This document shows, one piece after another, positions 12,183-22,289 of a DNA stretch of 64,000 nucleotides. The stretch is from Lunularia cruciata. Taxonomy: Eukaryota; Streptophyta; Marchantiopsida; Lunulariales; Lunulariaceae. The translations under genes were made by a program, and so were the position numbers. The DNA lies in assembly GCA_948567375.1 (NCBI GenBank), contig OX419758.1, positions 67,585,001 through 67,649,000 on the forward strand, given 5' to 3'. Numbering within the stretch: position 1 is the stretch's first letter; each line of letters begins with the position of its first letter. Below the pieces are notes generated by a model. The model worked only from the letters and a program-made list of their open reading frames with translations, had not been told where the DNA came from and searched no databases.

Positions 12183-12563
12183 AGTTGGAAGACTACTCTC
12201 CAATCTACTGTTGCTCTTTCTACTATAGAGGCAGAATATATGGCAACAACTGAGGCTGCCAAAGAGGCAATATGGCTACAAAGATTAGCCAAGGATATAG
12301 GACTCCCTAATTTGAAGTTCACACTCTTTTGTGATAGCCAAAGCGCTATTCACTTGGCAAAGAATCAAGTATATCATTCAAGGACAAAGCATATTGATGC
12401 AAGACATCATTTTATTAGGGAAGTTGTGACAAATGGTGAAATCAATTTGCAAAAGATTGGCACAGAGGTAAACTCAGCTGATATGTTGATTAAACCTGTT
12501 CCTGTTGAGAAGTTCAAGTTATGCATGAACTTGCTTAACGTTCAATGTTGCTCTTTGGGATGA
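12135..12563 (+). pseudogene. Inner copia RNase H C-terminus
   Basis: Continues RNase H one base out of frame: ISWKTTLQSTVALSTIEAEY, CDSQSAIHLAKNQVYHSRTK and HIDARHHFIREVV, ending EVNSADMLIKPV and a normal stop. RNase H removes the RNA strand during reverse transcription. A likely polypurine tract (about 12580-12592, CAAAAGGTAGAG) follows. Confidence 0.9.
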
Positions 12564-12592
12564 TAAGGTGGATACATGCAAAAGGTAGAGTT

Positions 12593-12993
12593 TGTTATGT
12601 TTGGCTTGCTATAAGTGACTTGCCTGATCAAGAGCAAGAGCAAAACTTGACTGATGGAAACTCCTTACTATATCATGCGGATATATATTCAGTCACTTCT
12701 AAGGTTGAGTATTAAAGTGACTAGATATCTTGAGTGGTCAATACTCATGAAGTCACGCAGGTCTATATTCAGGAGTTTAGACAGATGATAGAGGGACTAT
12801 CCCTGTGTTTACATATATACATATGTGCAATGGAAATAAAGTTCAAAGGCTGGTGTGAGCCTGTTTCAGCCATGGATGTAGCTTCTGGGGTAGGGAGTGA
12901 GCCACATTATTTCATGTTAGTAATCTCATTTATGTTTAATGGGCCTTATGATGTACTATTGCAAGAGGTCCCTTGGAATTGTATTTTCTAACA
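12593..12993 (+). repeat. 3' LTR of inner copia
   Basis: 401 bp, TGTTATGTTT to CTAACA, aligning with 8112-8521. It is followed by CTTCT (12994-12998), the right target duplication. Confidence 0.93.
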
Positions 12994-13640
12994 CTTCTTC
13001 ATCCTCCAAGTTTCTTTGGATCTCCATCCCTAAAATCCTCCTTGCTGTACCAAGACCTTACATTCTAAACTCAAAACTCAAGAGAGGTTTGAGCTTATCA
13101 ACATTAGATCTGTTCCTAGCTGCAATAAGCATGTCATCCACATAGAGTACCAGAATAATGAAGCCAAAGACTTCACTACTCACCTTTCTCATGTAAACAC
13201 AAGGATCAAACACACTCCATTTAAATCCTTGTGACCTCATGAAATCATCAAACACTTTGTTCCATTGTCTAAGGGCTTGCTTCCATCCATACAAAGATTT
13301 TAGCAACCTGAAAATCACATCCTCCTGGCTTTTCTTCACAAAGCACATAGGCTAACTCATGAAGATCACCATACCTAAATTGCCATAGAGGAAAGCAATG
13401 ACAACATCCATTTGATCTACGATAAAACCAAAGAAAGTCACAAGTACACACAATAAGCAAATAGTGGCATACTTAGCAACCTCATTGTAGACCTCATTGA
13501 GTAGATCTCATTGTAATCCACACCTTTCTCTTATGTGAATCCCTTGGCCATCAACCTGGCCTTGTAGATCTTCTTTTCTCCATCAATAGGGCTATCTTTT
13601 AGGTTTTAGATGCACTTTCTGTCCACCAATTGTTGATGTT
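12994..13640 (-). pseudogene. Outer copia RT, N-terminal and palm part
   Basis: On the minus strand from about 13600 the RT begins YKARLMAKGF, then EKGVDYNEIYS, SLYGWKQALRQWNK and the active site LYVDDMLIAARN at about 13110-13150. Stops and a frameshift around 13350 break it. It ends at the inner copia insertion and continues at 8106 and below. Confidence 0.9.
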
Positions 13641-14680
13641 TTGCAAGCTTCACTAACTTCCAATGTTGTTGTCAATCAATGGTTGCATCTCTCTCTACAT
13701 TGCTGCATTCCACTCAAACTTGTCCATAGAAGCTAGAGCCTCATTGTATGAAGAAGGTTCCCCTTCTTCCAAGATCAAAGCTATACCATCATCATCATCA
13801 TCAAGAGAGAGATATACTTGTCTCCTAATTGTGTTGAATCAGCCCATTTTCCAAATTGTTTAGGAGCACAAATAGAGCATCCAAACGTCCTCCTTGTTGA
13901 TGAATCCACTTGATCTTCTTATGCTGACATGTGTAGAGGTTCACCAATCTCCTCACACTCTTGTAATTCCTCAATTTGGGGAACTTGCTCCTCTATGGGA
14001 GCACCTCCTTGTGCCTCATCATGAAAACCATCATAATTAATCTCTCCCTCAACAATATTTTCATTATGAGGAGCTTGAGCTTTCTCTCCTTTGTCAATGA
14101 TCTAGACTCATTGAATGAAATATCTCTACTGACAATCAATTTACAAGTGAGTGTATCCCACAACCTATAACCCTTCACACCACTCTGGTAGCCAAGATAA
14201 ACACATTTCATGGAAGTAAGATCTAGCTTAGATCTACTTTCCTTGGATATGAGAGGATATGCATGACATCCAAAGACTACTAAACTATTGTAATCTGCAG
14301 GGCATCCATACCTCAGCTCAAATGGGTCATGTAATTAATCATACTAGAAGGAGACAGATTTATCAAATATGTTGTAGTATTGATAGCCTTAGCCCAAAAT
14401 ACATGTGATAAACTTGATTGGCTCAACATACTTCTCATCCTCTCCAATAGTGTTCAATTGAGCTGCTCAGCAACACCATTCTGCTATGGAGTATATACTG
14501 TAGTGAGATGGCAAGTTATCCCTCTTGTTGAAAATACACCTCAAATTCTCCAAAAGTGTATTCCCTGCCATTATCTAATCAGTAAGAACTAAAGAACTCT
14601 TTCTTAAAACATATATGGTATGAACAAGCACAATCTAGAATCCATTCATCTCCTCTTTGTTGAAATAAATTGCAAAGTGC
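13641..14680 (-). pseudogene. Outer copia integrase C-terminal half and protease stub
   Basis: The minus strand reads, in order, a protease stub with ILDCACSYHI-type signature (near 14620-14650, Cys where Ser of DSG is usual), then directly the middle of integrase (DNGREYTFGEF with the second catalytic Asp, TP.QNGVAEQLN with the Glu, RMRSMLSQSSLSHVFWAKA) and the C-terminal piece (SKLDLTSMKCVYLGYQSGVKGYRLWD at 14150-14240). The rest of protease, the HHCC finger and the first Asp are missing, so a deletion fused protease to mid-integrase near 14590. Confidence 0.85.
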
Positions 14681-14689
14681 ATACCGTTG

Positions 14690-15551
14690 GTGTCATAGAG
14701 CATAAGCATCATCAAGCAGGTCCTCCTCGTCTTCTTCCTTGTGATCTTTTGCCACATTTGTGGAAGAAGGCTTGACTACTTTGACGTATAATCTCTCTTG
14801 AGGTGGCCCACTTTGCCACACTTCCAACAGAGCATACCTTACGGTCTTGGGATCTCTTCCTAGACCAAGATCTAGTCTTAGATCTTTGCTCCCCACCATT
14901 TCTCTACTTCTAAGTCCTTCCATGATTCATGTTCAACATTATTCCTCAAGGAGTCAAAGGTTGAGAAAGTTACATCATCTTCTATTGAAGATCACTTGTT
15001 AACAAAGCATGCACTACCTCATTGTAGGTGATGGTCTCCCTATCATGATGTAGTAACACTTGTGATAAGGACTGGTAGGGGGTAGGGAGAGAACTCAACA
15101 GGTGGAGGGCCTTTCTCTCATCACTCAGGTCCTCTCCAAGGTTCTGCAAGTCCACAATAAGATTATTGAAGGCATCAATATGACCTTGTATCTTGGTCCC
15201 ATTGTCCTTCATCTTTAAGCTCATCAACTTCAAGGACATGTAGAGATGATTTGATAACTCTTTCTGATGGTACTTCTGTTGTAGCTCATCAAAAAGAGTA
15301 ATGTAGTCCTTGTACTCACCCAGCTGCTTTATGACATGTGGTTGTAGATGTAAAACCATTGTGTGTACAATTATCTCCTACATGTCATTCCAATCATCCT
15401 CTAACATTAAATAGGTCTTGGGTCTCAACAATTTCCCAAAACCATTGGCCATGAGCATGCCTTCTACCTGATGCTCCCATAGGAGATAATCTGAGTGTCC
15501 ATTGTACTTGGCAAGGTCAAATTTGGAACCTCCAATCTTCATGACTGCCAT
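14690..15551 (-). pseudogene. Outer copia gag
   Basis: Starts at an ATG at about 15551 (MAVMKIGGSKFDLAKYNG, then DYLLWEHQVEGML) and covers the UBN2-type capsid region (FDELQQKYHQKELSNHLYMS, DLSDERKALHLLSSLPTPY). A degenerate CCHC knuckle WKCGKVGHLKRDY follows near 14820 with the last Cys changed to Tyr, then a DEEDLLDDAYAL tail into protease. There is one stop near 15374 and later frameshifts. Confidence 0.85.
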
Positions 15552-15865
15552 CTTGCCTTGTTTGGTAAAGTTAAAGTAAAAAAATAAGGTTAAAGTTCTC
15601 TTGAAGAGTTTTGTAAGATCTGTATCAACAGCCCCCGGGTGTAATGGAGTGCACTCAATAGAAGCCTTGTGTCATGGTAATAACACCAATCAGCTCCATA
15701 GATTTGTGCCTTGGGTCTAGCTAGCTCTTATGATAAGCAAGCATAACCCTAATTGCAGCCCTTAATTCCAGCCCTTAATTCTCCTAAAACTCCAAATTGT
15801 GCCACAACTCTTGCCGGAAAGAATAAGCACTGACCCATTCTGCCTATTAAATTGATTTCAATCTG
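15552..15865. other. Outer copia leader between gag and captured fragment
   Basis: No coding motif. It should be part of the untranslated leader of the outer copia, which otherwise continues at 26591-26942. It ends where amidase-like sequence begins on the opposite strand. Confidence 0.5.
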
Positions 15866-16210
15866 ACCGTTGCCTTGCTGCACTTCTCATGTACAGATGA
15901 TGTCAAAACCAAATGTTGACAAAGTTGAAAGGATAGTCAAAGAAGTTCATGTTGAAGGAGCTAACATCATTTTGATTCAAGAGCTCTTTGAAGGCCATTA
16001 CTTTTGCCAAGCACAACAAGAAGATTTCTTTGAGGAAGCCCAAACTCAAGAAGGTCACTCAACAATCAAAAGGATACAGAACCTAACCCAAGAGCGTGGT
16101 GTGGTGATTCTAGTAAGTTTCTTTGAACAAGCTAATTGTGCCCACTATAATTCAGTAGTTGCATTGATGCTAATGGAAAAGACCTCAGGCTATACCAAAA
16201 GTCCCAGATA
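15866..16210 (+). pseudogene. Fragment of N-carbamoylputrescine amidase gene
   Basis: Plus-strand frames match the amino-terminal third of plant N-carbamoylputrescine amidase, a nitrilase-family enzyme of polyamine synthesis that turns N-carbamoylputrescine into putrescine, CO2 and ammonia. Seen: VALLHFSCTDDVKT in one frame, then, after a one-base indel, NVDKVERIVKEVHVEGANII, LIQELFEGHYFCQAQQEDFF, VVILVSFFEQANCAHYNSV, then, after another indel, DANGKDLRLYQKSQI. The catalytic Glu (in QELFEG) and a Lys (YQKSQ) are present; the part with the catalytic Cys is absent. No intron interrupts it. It is antisense to the copia and gypsy elements on both sides. A processed or captured gene fragment, not functional. 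Confidence 0.85.
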
Positions 16211-16469
16211 GGCCAGCTGTTGTACATACATACATTGCTACACAACATACATTGTTGTCAACATCATACACTATAGAAGCACAACTCACACATAAGTCAT
16301 ACATAGACTCTAAAGTGCCCCAATTGCTTCAAGCTGGTGGTTAGGTCCCTCCAACTCCAAATAGCCATCTCTTTCAAGTACATGGTATACCCTATGATGG
16401 GCAAAGATCAGAAGGCCAGGTGCTATGGAGTTCCTTTGTTAGTCGCCTGTCTGCAATCTATACCATATT

Positions 16470-16830
16470 AAGAATGAACGAGCTATAGGTCAAGTACATC
16501 TAGGACATAACCATTGTCCTTGAGGAACCACTATGCGGGGATGAGTCATACATGCCATATGTTATCCTCTCAAATAGCTATCACATACTAACATAGTAGT
16601 AGCTCCACCAGAAGATCCACATAACATACACCTCAAGCCTGCACGTACAAGTGCCAAGCTTGGGTCTATAGTACCATCAATGTTTGGGAGGTGACATGGT
16701 GCACAATTGCGCACATGATCCTTCCAAATGACACTATCATGTCCTTCCAACACAAGGACTCCAAATGGCAAAATCTCATGCACTCTCAAGATAGTGTGGC
16801 CTATTGGAACATCAAGTGTCATTGGTGCTA
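16470..16830 (-). pseudogene. C-terminal PHD-like zinc finger of methyltransferase gypsy
   Basis: The frame from 16822 opens TLDVPIGHTILRVHEILPFG, includes VIWKDHVRNCAPCHLPNIDG, then CMLCGSSGGATTMLVCDSY, and after a stop HMACM, QGQWLCPRCT. The order C-x2-C, C-x2-(C to Y), H-x2-C, W-x-CPRC fits a PHD finger (Cys4-His-Cys3), with one zinc ligand changed to Tyr in this copy. PHD fingers bind histone H3 tails; at the end of a gypsy integrase it would take the place of the chromodomain in targeting integration. The role is inference; the spacing is seen. Confidence 0.65.
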
Positions 16831-17720
16831 TCTACTATAGATATACATAGTCTCTAGGATGAAATTGATGGATTGAGGGTCTATAACCTCCTCCTCAAAT
16901 GGTAGCATAGCATAAGGTATCTCTATGCTGAGCAATCACGAAGTTCTCAAAGGCCATCGGCATCACTCTTTGAAAGATCTCTACCCATTGAGAACATACA
17001 CTCACCCATATATATCTGGATCATCCAAGTCCAAAACTACAATAGCATCTTAAAAAATGGTTGTAGGTACATCTGGATCTCATCCATAGAGTAGAAAATA
17101 AAGAGAGAAGGATGCTAAGGAGGCTTGCCAACTGAACCGATAGCCCATGGCCAACCAAGGTAATTGGAGATCCCAATCTCTCAAGTGGCCTCTCTACAAA
17201 CCATACTTTTGCAATCCTCTCTTCACCATCTGAACCACTCTCTCTGCTAAGCCATCTGCCTCAATGTGATCTTGGGATGTAGTATGATGATCAATCAAAG
17301 CCTTGTCACACAAGACCTAAAACTCCCCTAAGAACTTTGTACCATGATCAGTCAAAACCTCAGTTGGTGCACCAAAATGACTAAGAACTCGATCTAGGAA
17401 TGAGTAAGTTGTCCCTTCACTAGACTTGTCAAGAAGCACCACCAACTCAATCCACTTGGAGAAGTGCTCCACCATCACCAAAACATACAGATGATGTCTC
17501 ACAGTCTACGGTAAAAGTCCAACAAAGTCCAAATGCCAACGGTTACCCAATCCCATGATAGGTAATGGGTGTAACTGTGGCATAGGAGCATTGAATGATG
17601 CACTAACTTGGTTACAAACCACACATCTGGCAACAAACTACTGTACCTCGGTCTGCATACCATGCCACCAATAATGACTCTAGAGTAAGCTATATGGTAC
17701 TCCAAAATGTCCTAGCTCCT
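16831..17720 (-). pseudogene. Integrase of methyltransferase gypsy
   Basis: The core reads HLYVLVMVEHFSKWIELVVL with the first Asp position degraded to Glu, then RVLSHFGAPTEVLTDHGTKF with the second Asp (17317-17502). The zinc-binding region lies at 17560-17720 with WYADRG and VCCQMCGL traces. Below 17300 the rest of the catalytic core is broken by stops. Confidence 0.75.
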
Positions 17721-18480
17721 CATGAGCATGACGGACCAATTGTGGTCTCTAAGATGGAAGTGGTACTACTTTGCACTCTACCATCCTCCCATACATGCAA
17801 AAGGTGTCTGCCCTCCAATCTGAATCATCTGGCTTGCTAAAGGACACAATCTCTATCCTTGGCCCCAATTGTGCCACCCACAACACCAATGCAAAGATAG
17901 TCCATCACTAAGATGTCACCATGAATGTCTCATTGAACTATACCAATATCTTCACTCTCTAGATCAGTGACCTCAATAACTCCTCTTGTATGCATTGAGA
18001 GGGATACCACCAAAGTCTAAAAAAATGTACAAAGAAATTATGCATGCCAACCTAGCACCATCTCCTCATCTGTCTCACCATGCCAACATGCTCCAATCTG
18101 ATCATGCTGGCTGGGACATGGGTTTCTACTCAACCCATTTGCATCATAGTTCACCACTCTATGTCTGTGAATAACTGTGAAATCATACTCCTATAAAATC
18201 AAAGCCCATCGTGCAAGCTTTCCTAAAAGCTTGGCGGACTCCATCAACCACTTTAGTGGCTAATGATCAATGATGAGAGTGAAGAGGCACTCTTCCTCAT
18301 ATGAAGTATACTTTGCCTCCACTGAATTATTGGAGTGACTAGCATAGGCTACCACAAACTCCTTCCCCTCATCATCATGTTGGGTGAGCACCGCTCCAAG
18401 CCCCAACATACTCCAATCAATATGAACTTGAAATGGTCGTCCTCTAATTGGTCTCCTTAAAATAGGAGCAGATGTCAACC
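17721..18480 (-). pseudogene. RNase H and connection of methyltransferase gypsy
   Basis: From 18478: APILRRPIRGRPFQVHIDWS, GLGAVLTQHDDEGKEFVVAYAS and KYTSYEEECLFTL, the tethered RNase H of gypsy elements with its acidic residues. The downstream stretch LKWLMESAKLLGKLARWALI and DFTVIHRHRVVNYDANGLSR continues to about 18100. Several stops are present. Confidence 0.82.
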
Positions 18481-18539
18481 TTTCCTTGAGCTCTACAAAA
18501 GCTCTCTCCTGCTCATCTCCCCAACACTACTCCTATGTA

Positions 18540-19480
18540 AGCTTGGTCAGCTTTGTCAAGGCCTTGGCAATGGTATTAAATCCCCTAACATAGCGACGAT
18601 AGAAGTTTGCCAACCCAAGGAATGCTCGCACTTTGCTCACATTTGTTGGTTGAGGAATATGTGCAATAGCCTCCACCTTGGTCTACTAAACACCAAGTCC
18701 TCTAGGGTAGATAGTGTGACCTAAATACTCAACCTGCTCATGGAAGAACCTACACTTCCCAAGATGTAATTTGAGTCCATGAGATCTCAACCTCTCAAAC
18801 ACCTCCAACAAATCTCTCTCATAATCCTCCATAGTAGTGCTATAGACCAAAATGTCATCAATATAACACCAAGTAAAATCTAATCTAGCTAGGATCCTAT
18901 CCATGACCCTCTGGAACTCAGCAAGAGCATTCTTTAACCCAAATAGTAAGAACCTCCATTGATATAACACATCCTTGCTGTGAGTATCAATAGCCAAAAA
19001 TGTTGTCTTGGACTTATCCTCCTCCATGATTTGCAATTGATGATATCCCGCTTGAAGATCCAAAGTACTAAAGACCTTTGCATGCCCAATTGCATAAAAA
19101 ATCTCCTCCAATGTAGGCATGGCATACCGATCAGCCTTAGTCTGTTGGTTGATAGGACGATAATCTCCACACATCCGCCAATCTATGTAGTTACCATGCA
19201 TATCTTTCTTGGCTGACATCATTGTTGCTAATGCATACTCTCCATGTGAAATCTCCACCAACCTAACCTCAAAAAGGTCACTACTCTAGCTCTAAATCAA
19301 TGTCCTCTCCATATCACTATATCAATAAGGACATCAAAAAATTGGTGTATTGCTTGTCAGCTCAGCTCAGCTCAATTGGTCCCTTTAGAGCAACCAAATC
19401 CTTCGTACTAAAGGTAAAATAACTCGTGTAACTCCTTAACAACCTCCGAATTCTCCGTCTTTCCTCTATAGTAAGCTTGG
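18540..19480 (-). pseudogene. Reverse transcriptase of methyltransferase gypsy
   Basis: A 191-codon open frame (18686-19261) spans most of RT: GNYIDWRMCGDYRPINQQT, YAMPTLEEIFYAIGHAKVF, TLDLQAGYHQLQI, then the active site CYIDDILVYS (YIDD at 18855-18866) and FFHEQVEYLGHTI. Upstream to 19480 a linker reads GPKLTIEERRRIRRLLRSY. It is the best preserved part of the element. Confidence 0.92.
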
Positions 19481-19685
19481 GTCCAAGATCTAGCTCCCAA
19501 GTATCCTCTATAACTATCACAAGAGTGGAAGATGTATTGATTGGCTACTACATTTGGCCCTTGAGAGCAATAGTGTCAAGCTCCCGACCACTAGAGGTCC
19601 CAACCTTTGTGTGAAAAACTCCCTCCATTCTAGTTGTAAGCTCCACACGTCCTCTAGCTGCATCCCAAGTGGACCAAGGGTGTAA

Positions 19686-19775
19686 TCCAAGTAGCCCATG
19701 CTCACCTAGATGGACTCCAAGTAGCCCATGCTCACCTGGATGTGCTCCAAGTAGACCACTCTCCCTAGTACCTAG
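19686..19775 (-). repeat. 30-bp tandem repeat in the polyprotein linker
   Basis: Three units start at 19686, 19716 and 19746, each TCCAAGTAG plus CCCATGCTCACCT. On the minus strand they code a 10-residue repeat, GEHGLLGVHL, and are in frame between methyltransferase and RT. A fourth, weaker unit lies near 19786. Probably a flexible spacer grown by slippage. Confidence 0.8.
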
Positions 19776-19889
19776 TGGTTGTGTCCCAAGAATACCATGT
19801 TCACTTGGTCCCTCGTCCCCAACATGTGCCTGAATTGTCTCGATAGGCACATGGCTCACAAGTGTCCAAGTGGTGATGCATATCAAGCG

Positions 19890-20880
19890 CATCCTATGCT
19901 GCTCTACCAAACCAAGGCTTACAATCCAAGTCAAACAATTCAGATCCATAGCCAGACCTAACACCTGACGCTTAGATGCCTCTAACACTATTGGAATAGT
20001 GGAAATACCAATGCAAAAACCCATCGCCCGCTCTCTTTCATTGGCATTGGGCTCCACCAACTATTGTAACTATGAGTTACAAACAAGTCTAGGTCCTCCC
20101 TCTTGAAAAGCATGAGAGCTTGGGAAACTCATGAGGGTGGGAAATGAGGCTCTAGGCTGTCCTACTAGGTTTATTACTACCATAGGTGACCTATCATCCA
20201 CTACCATTGTCTAAGACTAGCGCCCAACATCCAAGATGTCATCAACAAGGATGTGGTCAAGTTGCTAAATCCTATCATAAGCATGTTGTAAAACCTCTCT
20301 AGGTAAGAGGTTCATCCACCAAAGACAAAGACGATGAGCCCGTAATCCTACTCTAGCTGCATGTAACAATATAGCAGATCCCATCCAAGAATGGACCAGA
20401 TGTGTACTTGCTACCACTTTGGTGCAAGAATCACCCCTCAAAGGAACATTCTTTAAAAGGTAAGCTGGAGAAATGGACTAATGAACTTGGAGATGTCGTA
20501 ATATCCGTAACATCTCCCAAAACACACCAAAATAAGGATCTTGAAGACCCAAACCTCGGCTAGCATGTGTATGTCCTTGACATGGCCATCCTGAAATCAC
20601 CAAATGAACAAGCCCATGTCGCTCCAAATCATGCACCCCAAGTAAGGAAATGTCAGCTGGTATGACCTTTTGGTAACTTCTAATTGTTGATATCGATAAA
20701 TAACTTAGGATATCAATAGGCCAATTGTGCCAGATGATGTAGAGAGACTTGCTTAGCTGTCTCATCTCTCTCCACATGCAAGTACCTCTATACTCATGTA
20801 CCTACATGTAATACCGTAGCTAGTCCGATGCTAATCCCACCAAACAACTCCAATAGACATATCTCCTCTACTAAATACTG
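19890..20880 (-). pseudogene. Cytosine-C5 DNA methyltransferase domain of gypsy element
   Basis: About 325 codons on the minus strand show the conserved methyltransferase motifs in order. Motif I (AdoMet binding) LLELFGGISIGL at about 20822-20857; motif II RYLHVERDE. Motif IV GWPCQGHT with the catalytic Cys (PCQ, 20577-20585) followed by GLGLQDPYFGVFWEML. Motif VI YLLKNVPL near 20440-20455, where the usual Glu of ENV is Lys. Motif VIII AARVGLRAHRL near 20320. Then NERERAMGF (20016-20040) and motif X VLGLAMDLNCLTW (19925-19963). Stops and a frameshift near 20700-20730 show this copy is dead. It would methylate DNA cytosines. Known precedent: retrotransposon methyltransferases in charophytes and dinoflagellates. 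Confidence 0.92.
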
Positions 20881-20979
20881 CCAAGCAATGAGTGTGGTAT
20901 CTAGAGGTGTCAAAGTAATTGACTCTTGAGGCTCATCCTCACACTCATCTCTTGATGGTACGTAGGCTCCACTCCAAGC

Positions 20980-21640
20980 CTATTGCACCAACTGATTTGC
21001 ATGTTGTTGCAATGCCTCCTCTGGACTCCACAATGAAACATCCAAGGTGGATGGAACAATCCCACTCGCACTCCAAATCCAAGTGATCTCCTCTGGTACT
21101 AGAGTATCTTCTGCATGGACGTTCCCCTCCAATAAATCACCAGGCCAAGTAACTGCACCACTGAAAGCTGAAACCAATGTTGCCATGGTCTTGGACTGTA
21201 GTGAGCCAAGACAACCACTACTAAAGTGTACTGGTAGGCAACATACTTGTCCCTCACTAGACTGCCAACCTGGTCTATAGAAGGCTATCTCCTCCTAATA
21301 GTCAATACTGAAACCCATGGGATATAACAATACTCCCCCAACTAGCACATCATATGACTCAACTATTGTTGCAATAGCTTGAGGTCTCACCACTGAGCTA
21401 TCAGTTGGATGACCAAGCTGAACTTGAATAACAAGCTCTCCATGTGTGATGTATTGTGTCAAACCACCACCTAAAGATGTCTGGATCTGAAATGGACACC
21501 TCTCCACATTGGTCTTTTGTAACTCCAGACCGACTACTGCAACCTTGCCCAACATAAGGGTCTACGCACCAGAGTCTAACAAGACTCTCTATGGTATATA
21601 GACCTTTCCTAAAGGTCCCACCAAATGGAAAATCCCCCTC
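20980..21640 (-). pseudogene. Aspartic protease and linker of methyltransferase gypsy
   Basis: The catalytic signature RVLLDSGA is at about 21565-21586 on the minus strand, followed by LMLGKVAVVGLEL, CPFQIQTSLGG and ESYDVLVGGVLLYPMGF, a retroviral-type protease fold ending in the hydrophobic DVLVGG turn. Beyond it a conserved-looking linker reads SAFSGAVTWPGDLLEGNVHA and WSPEEALQQHANQLV before the methyltransferase. A few stops interrupt it. Confidence 0.85.
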
Positions 21641-22289
21641 TAGTTATCCAATGGGATAACACCAGGTGTGAATTGCGCTCTCTCAAAGGCCAGTCTAGTT
21701 GGCAACTCCTCCAATCTGTTGTTGCTTGCCATAAACCATTGTTGCCTGCCATAAACCACTAATCATTGAACGGATCCTATGCTCCTCAACTAAGTCAGCT
21801 CCATTATCAATGACCTTTGCTCTAGTAGAAGGACCGCATCATCCCTACTCTCACAAAGCGTGGCAGCCAACCGGAACACTAGGGTTGGGTCAACTCCCAA
21901 TGTAAACATGTCATTGGCTAAAAACAAAGGGCAATGCATAATCAGCTGAGCCGCCCCCAACATTGTGCTCAACTCAGTCTATAGCTGACTGGTAGGTAGT
22001 CCATCATGCACCTCATCACCACTTACTACACTTGCACTGGGACATTTAGGACCCATGGATATCATCTGCAATGCCCTAGATAGCGTGAAAGATTGGGGAA
22101 GTCTAACATGTCTCCCAACCTCTCCTTGCTGTGGGTCCAAGTCCACTGATGCTCCTTTAGGCTTTGGAGCATATATTGCACTCCTAGTCATTGCTACAAA
22201 TGCATCCACCTGTGCTGCTCCGCACATGAAGTCCAAAGCATCTCTATCACAAACATATGAGGTGGAAGCCTCAACACCTAAATTTGATC
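21641..22289 (-). pseudogene. Gag-protease linker of methyltransferase gypsy
   Basis: Minus-strand frames FMCGAAQVDAFVAMTRSAIY (22236 down) and MLGAAQLIMHCPLFLANDMF (21790-21972) follow the second zinc knuckle and a short coiled segment (TQIEQLE). They lead into the protease. I recognise no separate domain; it belongs to the same polyprotein. Confidence 0.65.

Larger units (their letters stand above)
8112..12993 (+). mobile_element. Inner Ty1/copia retrotransposon
   Basis: A 4.9-kb plus-strand copia with 410-bp and 401-bp LTRs (TGTTATG to CTAACA), an iMet primer site, gag, protease, integrase, RT and RNase H in copia order, and CTTCT target repeats. It lies in the RT gene of the outer copia in the opposite orientation. 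At least three single-base frameshifts (near 9230, 10485 and 12175) break a frame that otherwise is nearly free of stops. It is clearly the younger of the two copia elements. Confidence 0.95.

Noticed and set aside
15866-16210. Functional amidase gene
   Set aside because: Only the first third is present, with two frameshifts and no region for the catalytic Cys.
16213-16480. 3' LTR of the methyltransferase gypsy
   Set aside because: I looked for the same sequence near the 5' end (24000-25690) and found no match, so I did not call an LTR.
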